Origin: Symbiodinium natans
Lineage: Eukaryota > Sar > Dinophyceae > Suessiales > Symbiodiniaceae
DNA: 27,500 nucleotides
Direction: 5' to 3'
Assembly: GCA_905221605.1 (NCBI GenBank)
Contig: CAJNDS010000902.1
Location: 1-27,500, forward strand
The first letter of the stretch is position 1. Every line of letters begins with the position of its first letter. Below, piece after piece: positions 1 through 8,300 of this stretch. The notes beneath the pieces are model-generated. The model worked only from the letters and a program-made list of their open reading frames with translations, did not search any database and was not told the DNA's origin. The translations under genes were made by a program, and so were the position numbers.

Positions 1-28
1 GGGGGGGGGGGGGGGGGGGGGGGGGGGG
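1..28. repeat. poly-G tract at window edge
   Basis: An uninterrupted run of 28 G opens the window. Long G or C homopolymers recur beside telomere-like arrays throughout the sequence, so this is probably the same class rather than an artefact, although an assembly edge effect cannot be excluded. Confidence 0.9.
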
Positions 29-368
29 CTCCTTCCTTGTGGGGGGAAACAAAAAATCACACAATTTACATATGAGGCCCCTATTTAAATCTGACGGCCC
101 CCCCCTCAGATTTAAATTTGTTCATTATGTCATTCTCGGGGACCGGGGCCCTTTTTCAGGATTTAAATTATGTAAATTATTAATTATTAAACTATCTATA
201 TACATATTTAAGTGGCATGTAAGTCCCTCCCGAGTTCAGCAATTTAGATATTAAGGCATCTATTTAAATATGAAAGCTCCTCTATTTCTTAAAATATTTA
301 AAGTACTTAATTCTCCTCCCCGGATTACATAGTCTAAGTACGAAGGCCCCTATTTAAGTAGCAGATTT
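29..368. other. AT-rich sequence with no gene seen
   Basis: About 340 bp rich in ATTTAAAT-like words, with the phrase 'GGCCCCTATTTAA' and variants recurring near 75, 145, 255 and 345. This suggests a degenerate tandem arrangement. No coding island with splice-like borders is visible. Confidence 0.5.
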
Positions 369-399
369 TTGAGGCCACCAGATGATTTGATCTGTGACA

Positions 400-957
400 T
401 AAAGAGGCAAATCTGCGAATCTCGAGGAAACGCAGATTTCAAATCTGAGAATCTGCGTTTTCTCGGGGTTTCGCAGATTCGCAGATTTGCACCCCCCAAC
501 AAATCTGCGAATCTGCATTTTCTCGAGGAAACGCAGATTCGCAGATTTGCAGATTGGTTGGGGGCTACAAATCTGCGAATCTGCGTTTTCTCGAGAAAAA
601 CACAGATTTCAAATCTGCAAATCTGCGTTTTCTCGAGAAAAACGCAGATTTCAAATCTGGGAATCTGCGTTTTCTCGAGGAAACGCAGATTCGCAGATTT
701 GCAGATTGGTTTGGGGCTACAAATCTGCGAATCTGCGTTTTCTCGAGGAAACGCAGATTCGCAGATGTGCAGATTGGTTGGGGGCTACAAATCTGCGAAT
801 CTGCGAATCTGCGTTTTCTCAAGAAAAACGCAGATTCGCAGATGTGCAGATTGTTTGGGTGCTACAAATCTGCGAATCTGCGTTTTCTCGAGGTTTCGCA
901 GATTCGCAGATTTGCAGATTGGTTTGGGGCTACAAATCTGCGAATCTGCGAATTGGT
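400..957. repeat. palindromic satellite with CTCGAG core
   Basis: Tandem units of roughly 66-78 bp. Each contains AATCTGCGAATCTGCG, then TTTTCTCGAGGAAA, then CGCAGATTCGCAGATT, so each unit is a near-perfect inverted repeat around CTCGAG, followed by a TTGGTTGGGGCTAC spacer. About seven units are present, some with deleted half-palindromes. Long open frames cross it on both strands only because the repeat lacks stop codons; I do not call them genes. Confidence 0.9.
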
Positions 958-991
958 GACCTGAGACGTGGGGTTTTGGAGGGGGGGGGGG

Positions 992-1014
992 TACCATATA
1001 TATATATATATATG
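992..1014. repeat. (AT)n microsatellite
   Basis: A short TA dinucleotide run just right of a G10 tract and the end of the palindromic satellite. Confidence 0.85.
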
Positions 1015-1064
1015 GATAATCAGAATACAGACATAGTTGATGCTTGTCGTTATTTTTGCAAAGT

Positions 1065-1954
1065 TGAGGGTTTGGGGCTTAGGGTTTAAGGCTTGGGGGT
1101 TCAGGTGTTTAGAGTTCAAGGTTCAGGGCTTCTGTTTGGGATAGGATATCTGAGCCCTGAAGGTCCTATACACCTTCCACGCTACACACCAGGCCGAGAA
1201 TCAGATAGCCCCCGCACTCCAGCTGTGAACCCTTGTTCTTGGAGGTTCATGGGAATTTATGTAGGGTTCTAAGTACCCTAAATAAAGATATAGCCCATAG
1301 TTACCATACTTACAACTCTACTTGTGTGCCCATGAGCCCTCGTTCTGACATCCATCAGCGACTCGGGCCGAGTCTTCGAAGGCTCGAAGCCCTAGACCCT
1401 AAACCCTAAACCCTGCACCCTGCACCCTGAACCCTAAACCCTGAGCCCTGAGCCCTGAACCCTGAACCCTACGTAAACCCTGAAGCCTCTTTTTGAGTCT
1501 TTTCGATGGCATTCTCGTGTTGAGGAGGCATCGACAAATCGGACCCTGTTTAGAGCCACACCCCCCCCCCAGCCCCACCCGGGGGGTATCCCGAAAACCC
1601 AAAACGAAAATGCCGCATGGCTACCGGCCTGCGCAACCAAACTTTGCTGCAGCCTGTCCTTGGCCAAACATGGGGCACCCTGCTGTCAGTTGGAGAATTT
1701 GAATGAGAAGGCTCATGCTAAGCTTGACTTTGGCACATGGTCTGCACTGTCAGAAACATCGACCACCTGTTTGCCTGCGAGAGAACTGCTTCCCCAAGGC
1801 TGGGTCCTCTCATGACCGTCCAAGTTGCAATCAGCCTCTTGCCCAGCGCATGCCCTTGGTCCACTTTCTGCGAAAGCTGTGCACGATGCTTCGATTTCTC
1901 TGTCTTCGAGCTTTCTGACCCAAAAACCCAACATCCGGGCAAAGTCCACACAAC
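1065..1954. other. mixed telomere-like and unassigned sequence
   Basis: Degenerate GGGTTTAGG words at 1065-1130 and CCCTAAACCCTGAACC words at 1385-1485 frame unassigned sequence. Near 1235-1330 lies a palindrome-like stretch (GGTTCATGGG ... CCCATGAG) resembling the element at 8.48 kb. The segment 1490-1950 is open in several frames on both strands, but I found no splice-phase support for a particular one. Confidence 0.4.
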
Positions 1955-2037
1955 CAATCGTGTGCCACGTCGCCCCCTGCGGCTGCAAGGTCTCGTAGCT
2001 GCGCCACATCCCAGGCACGGAAAAGGGCCACGGCCGC
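1955..2037 (-). CDS. candidate exon, unassigned (left of gene 2)
   Basis: On the minus strand a TTTGAG|G acceptor opens a frame reading AAVALFRAWDVAQLRDLAA, then GGDVAHDW, with mostly G/C third bases. A possible GT donor (TG|GTTGTG) closes it at 1955, though the frame stays open further left. It could continue gene 2 if the preceding island spliced at GAG|GTCGCC instead of ending at its TAG, or it could belong to a third gene. The product is not recognised. Confidence 0.35.
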
Positions 2038-2249
2038 CTCAAATTCAAACCTAAGCCCGAAACCCGAAACCCTAAACCCGAAATCCCCTAAACCTTAAAC
2101 CCTAAACCCTAAACCCAAATCCGACTTGCCTGTCCTTGACAGCCATGGGCCGCGAGAGAAGTAGCGCAGTTATCCGCCCCCACTCCCCCCCCCCCCCCGG
2201 CAAAAAAAAGCAATAATAATAATAATCATCATCATCATAAATATAAAAA

Positions 2250-2312
2250 CTAAAGTCCAGTGGCGACCTCGGGCGCCAGCAGTGCTACCCCTTGCTTGCA
2301 CTGCAAGGTCTC
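2250..2312 (-). CDS. gene 2, candidate last exon with TAG stop
   Basis: Acceptor AAACAG|G at phase 0, then 20 codons reading ETLQCKQGVALLAPEVATGL and a TAG at 2250-2252. AT-rich sequence with (CAT/AAT)n follows downstream, compatible with a 3' untranslated region. Phase agrees with the exon at 2474-2534. An internal GAG|GTCGCC could serve as a donor instead, in which case the gene would continue leftward. Confidence 0.45.
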   Translation of the reverse strand, partial: ETLQCKQGVALLAPEVATGL

Positions 2313-5300
2313 CTGTTTAGGGTTTAGGGTTTAGGGTTGATGGGTTAGGGTTTAGGGATTAGGGTTGAATTAGGGTTCGGGTTTAGGGTCTGGGGCACCT
2401 CCTGTGGGGTCTAGGGTTTTAGGGCCCACCCTAAACCCTAAACCCTAAACCCTAAACCCCCCCGGTCCAAAACCATGGCCAGCAGTGGACTGCGCTGCAG
2501 CGCAGCTGAGGGAGCGGAGGCCAGCTGCTGTAGCCTGAAGCTCATGCCCCCCCCCCCCCCAGTCTAGGGTTTAGGGTTTAGGTCCGGGGGGGGGGGGGGG
2601 GGGTAGTTACCCTGAAATCTCCGTTTCAGGTGCCTTGATTTCTCGAGCCTCTTCGCGTTGAAAGTGCGAGGTGCATAGGAAAAGTCTTTGTGCTTGCAGG
2701 TCTTTGGTAACCCCTAGACTTAGAACCACTGCTTTAAACCCTAAACCCTAAACCCCTAAACAACGAACTGTAAACACCTTTGAACCTCTGAAGCCCACAA
2801 CCACTCGATTTTTTACCAGAAACATCGGCTTTTTGCTTGGTAGCCCAGTAACCATCTTAAATATAATGAGGGCACAATTTTGGAGGGTTGGTTACTTTAT
2901 GAGGGAACCTTGAACCCAAGAAACTGACCCTAAACCCTAAACTCTAAACCCCAAACCCTCAACCCTACAGTAATCCCTACAGCAGGCTTTTTGGGGTTTC
3001 AAACTTTGGGCGGGACGCAGGAATAGGGCGATGCACTCGATGAGCCGCGCCTCGCCTGGAACAGGTTTTTGTTTTTGTTTGCTAATTCGGGTTTAGGGTT
3101 TCACTGTTTAGGATTAAGGGTTTAAGGTTAGGGGATTTCGGGTTTAGGGTTTCGGGTTTAGGGGGTTTCGGGTTTAGTAGGGTTTTAGGGTTTAGCAGGG
3201 TTTTAGGGTTCCGGGTTTAGGGTTTCAGGTTTAAGGGGTTTGTGGTTTTAGGGTTTAGGGTTTCGGGTTTTAGAGTTTTAGGAGTTTTGGGTTTTAGGGT
3301 TTCGGGTTTAGAGTCCAGGGTCGGGAAGGGGTCCTTTTAAGGAGATGATGTTATTTGAACTTCAAAGGGAGGACCTTAGTTTTTGCGCAAACCCCTTAAA
3401 TGAGCTCCTGGCACAAGGTCAGCGCGCCCACCCCACCTCCCCCCCCCCAGAAAAGGGGAGGGGATAACAGGGAGTTGCCACTACAGATCCGAGCTTGGAG
3501 GTTTGAGAGCATGGAGGGTGAAGGAAGCGCTCAGAAGGCTATGGATTTAGGGCGTTCGGATTATGGGCTTGCGGGGGAGGGGATGTTGTAAAGCAGGGCG
3601 CCCTTTGTTTCCTATAGGTACCTCTATTACGATGGAACCCCTGGATCCGGCAGCGCACTGCCCGCAATCTGCCCGAGCCGCCTGGGTCCGAGGAGGCTTC
3701 CGACAGCGCCGACTGCTGCCACTTCATGGCGATGCCGGCGACTGTGTGGTTGCTTGCCATTGCGCCCTCGGGCTGTGGGCGAGAGATGGGGGAACGGGTT
3801 GAACAGGTGAGAGATCACCACTCGATCCTGGACTCTAGCATTGGAGCTTTGGGAACAGTGCCTAGATGTAGCTCCTTGGAACATGAAACCCAAAACCCTT
3901 CGCAACATGAAACCCAAAACTCTGAACACAAAACCCCTAAGCCTTAAACCCTAAACCCCTAAACCCCTACACCCTAAACCCTCAACCCTCAACCCTACAC
4001 CCTAAACCCTAAACCCCGCGGCATCCTCGGTTCAGGCGAAGCCGCTGCTGCTTTGGAGTCCCCCAGGCAGGCGGTCATGAGCGCCAGCATCCCGCATGCA
4101 GCCGCCCGGCTGTGCATCGTGAGGCCGTCGATGTGCACCTGGGATCTCTCTCTCTCACTCTCTCTCTCACTCTCTCCCTCTCTCTACCTCACATGCCCAC
4201 TATAAATACATATATATATATATACACACACTCTCGACTTTTGTACAGTTGTGCATGTTTCATTGTTGGGTTTGTGTTCTTACCTGGTATGTATGCACTT
4301 ATGCATAATGATGACAATGTATATGCAGATACATACGTATATCCCAATTCCTGGTTTGGATATGACGAGGGCAGAGGGTGATTACATACCTTTAGGGACT
4401 AGGGCCTAGGACTTAGGGTGAATGTCTGTGTACTTTTGAATGCGCATATGAACCCTTTACCATAAAACCTAAACCCTAAACTCTAACCCTATCAATAGCC
4501 TGCAGCCAAGTTCCTGAAGGGCATGCCCCAACAAGACCTGCACACGAAGCTGGAAAGCACGATGGACATGTGCCAGTGCGGCATCTAGAGCGCCGGTCAG
4601 ACAGAAGCCCCAACCCTGAAGCCCACAACCCTGTTGAAGCCTACAACCAGCAAAGCGCTAAACACCGGAACCCTAAACAAAGCCCGAAACCCGAAACCCT
4701 GAACCCTAAAACGTCAATCCCGTGACTATAATATAATTGAAAATAAACAAATCATTCCTAAGGGCGGTTTAGGGGAGGCCTCGACCCGCTGCGCCATCCA
4801 CATCGGCGAAGGCAAACATCGGCTCAGCCAGGTCCACTCCTAGTTCATGGTAGGGTTTAGGGTTTTGGGTTTAGGGTTTTGGGTTTAGGGTTTAGGGTTT
4901 AGTCTATTCCTTATTGAGTTTAAGTACCGTTAAAAATGTGAATTGCTACCCCAACTATGACAAAGACTCCCCTGGCTCGCACCGGATCTCGGCGCCAGCG
5001 GCGCCGTTGTCCGGAGCCTGGCTCGGGCTTTTTGGGTTAGATTCTTCAGGGTTTAGGGTTTAGGGTTTTGGGTTTAGGGTTTAGGGTTTGGGCCAGGTTG
5101 TTGGAGTTGAGGGCTTTCAGGGTTCGCGGCTTTGAGCGTTTAGGGTTTTAGGGTTCTAGGGTTTAGGGTTTTAGGGTGGATTGCTGTAGGGTTTAGGAGT
5201 TTCGGATTTCGGTTTTTGGGGCTTTAGGGTTGTGAGTTTTTTGGTGTCAAAAGCCACTTCCAGGACCAAAAACGGGTGTCCAGCTCGCCTCGCTGGCTGC

Positions 5301-8300
5301 CCGATGGCCCTCCAGGTACTCCAGCATCACGGCGCCCAGGAGGATGTCCTTGGAATCCTTGCATCCCTAAACCCTAAACCCTAAACCCTAAACCCTAAAC
5401 CCTAAACCCTAAACCCTAAACCCTAAACCCTAAACCCTAAACCACCCTCCCCCCCGCCGCCCTCTATCCTCCTCCGGCCTCGGGCTCTTCTGCCGTCGCC
5501 AGGAGCCACCCCAGGGCCGACTCCAGGCCACCTCCGGCGTCGCCCCGAAGCAGCCGCCACTCCTCTCAAAGGGCTTGCTGGGTTTGTGGGGTTTGCGGTT
5601 TCGGGTTTGGGGTTTAGGGTTTAGGGTTTGGGGTTTGGGTTAGGGTTTAGGGTTGGGGTTTGGGTGTTTATGGGGTTTGGGTGTTTATGGGGTTTGGGTG
5701 TTTATGGGGTTTGGGTGTTTATGGGGTTTGGGTGTTTATGGGGTTTGGGTGTTTATGGGGTTGGGGTTTTGGGGATTATAGGGCTTTGGGTTTAGGGGTT
5801 TGTAGGGTGTGGACATGTTATTGGGTTTAGGTGTTTATCGGGTTTAGGGGTTGTAAGGTTTGGGGTTTGTAGGGTTCAGGGATTCAAACGGTTTGGGGGT
5901 TTATAGGGTCTGGGGTTTATGGGGTTTAGGGATTTGTAGGGTTTTGGACATTTATAGGTTTTAGGGGCTTAAAGGCTTTGGGGGTTTATAGGGTTTGGAG
6001 TTTATAGGGTTTGGGGGCTAGGGTTTGGGGCTTGGGGTTTAGTGGTTTGCAAGGTTTAGGGGGGTTTACAGGGTTGGGTCTGGGGTTTGGGGTGTATAGG
6101 GTTTTGGGAGGGTTTTGGGGTTTATAGGGTTTAGGGGCTTATAGGGTTTAGGGTTTAGGAGTGTAGGGGTTTAGAGGATTTAGGGTTTCAGGGTTTAGGG
6201 GGTCAAAGGTTTTTCAGAACATGGCGTATGTCAGGGGTTCAAGTTTCGGGTCTTGAAAGGCTCTCCGGCGGCAGCTCATGGTCTCGTTCTTTTGAAGGGT
6301 GGGTCTCTCTTAAAGCTTTGTGCGCGTGTGCGCGTGTGCGTGACGGCTATCAACGTCCTCTTAATCCTAAACCCTAAGCCCTAAACCCTAAACCCTGATC
6401 CCTAAACCCTAAACCCATACTAAGCCCAGGAAGCCGGAGTTCAGGGAAGCGTTGAAGAGTTACAGTTCCAGGGTTTAGGGTTTAAAAGTTTAGGGTTTAG
6501 GATTTAGGGTTTAGGTTTTGGGGTTTAGGGTTCAGGGTTTAGGGGGCAGGTTCAGGACATTTCTTGTACGGGAAGTGGGAAATGTCAAGGCTTAAACTTT
6601 CCAAAACAAAAACTGTGACCGAACCACTGCGATGGACAAAGTGAAGCCCCGAGAAGTACTCGTGCGAGCCAAACTGATTGATGGAATTTGAACGCCCCAA
6701 ACTGTGAACTTATGTTCAACTACCGAAAACCTATAAACACTACACCCTATACAACTCCAACCCAAAATACAAAACACCATACAGCTTCTACAACCCTAAA
6801 CCCTGAAACCCTGAAACCCTGAAACACTGAACCCTAAACCCTAAACCCTAAACCCTAAACCCTAAACCCTAAACCCTAAACCCTAAACCGCACACCCCCC
6901 AGCTTCTGGGGGCACCTCGTCTGCGCCGGTGTACGCCATGCTCTGCGCCGCGGCGCGTCGGAGTGCGCCGGCAGCCTGCAGATGCATTTAAGGTTTAGGG
7001 TTTAGGGTTTAGGGTTTAGGCTTTAGGTTTTACGGTTTAGGGTTTAGGGTTTAGGGTTTAGGGTTTAGGGTTTAGGGTTTAGGGTTTAGGGTTTAGGGCT
7101 TGTGAGGAGCGAGCCTCTGAGCTTGAGGGGTTCGGGGCTGGAGGTCTAGGGCACCCTTATTCAAGGGACCTCGAGGTATGCAGTGGCACCAAGAGCACGG
7201 AAGGAAGAAACCGTGCCCGGCGACCAGCCGAAAGAGAACCACCTCAAACTCTAAACCCTTTCCACCTGAACCCTGACACCGAAACCGTGCTAAATGCATC
7301 CCTGAGAGTCCTTGCCTATGAAACGGGAAGCGACACCTCAGATGTAGGGGCCCGTGTCGTTAGCGTCGGTATCTTGGGTAGCTTCCATTACAACTGCATG
7401 CGGAATCGGGGTTCTAAAGTGCTTCTGGGGGTGGCCCCTCCATGCCTGTAAACGCCACAAGCCTGAATAATTTAGGGACCTTAGCTGTTGGGGTGCAAAC
7501 ATGATGCAACTATGAGTAATAGCATTGGGAATTTGTGAAGCCTCCCCAAGCACCATAAATCTCTAAGCCCTGACTCCCCTAAGCAACCAAAGCCCCGAAT
7601 TCATTGAGACCCTCAACCCTAAACCCTAACCCTGAACCCTAAGCCCCAAATCCTGAACCCTAAACCCTAAACCACCCCAACCCCCCCCCCCCCCCCCCAC
7701 AAAACGTCACCATCGTCGACCTGCCCCAGCGCTTCAGCGGCGGCTGCTGCCCGCTCGGGCACTCCGCAGGCGCGCGTCACCGCCCGGCCAATCTAAGATG
7801 GTGTTGTTGGGAGGGGGGGGGGTTTAGGGTTTAGGGTGTAGGCTTCAGTTTCAGGGTGTAGGGTTTAGGGTCTAGGGTGGGCTTGAGGTTCTATTTTGCC
7901 CAGGATCCCAGTGGGCATTGGAGCTTAGGGGAAGTTGCGGGGGGTTCGCATGTCTCGGTTTAGGGTTTAGGGTGTAGGGCGTAGGGTGTGTAGGGTTTTC
8001 GGATGTGTTTTTAGTGTTTAGGGCTTAGGGTTTAGGGTTCAACGGCGCAAAACTGCGTGGTGGGGAGCTGAAGATTGACAATTGGGAGGCACAAGCCCCA
8101 TACCCGAGGATTGACACGAGACACCGCGACACTACCAGAAGCTGTCTCCTTGGTTTTGCCTAGCCCTTCCTATCACGTAGGTGCTTATAAGATAGAGGCT
8201 GCTTGAGAGGCATACCCTCAAGTCCCAGATATGCCGGCACGAGTGCAAGAACGACCTCTCAACGGGCTGCTTTCGCAAGGTACATGCAACATCGGTGTTT

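Noticed and set aside
400-1089. Long open frames of 136-200 codons over the palindromic satellite, on both strands
   Set aside because: They repeat the satellite unit and exist in several frames at once because the unit lacks stop codons.
1737-2054. Plus-strand 105-codon frame
   Set aside because: No acceptor/donor partners; the minus-strand frame over 1955-2037 looks more protein-like and follows the local gene direction.
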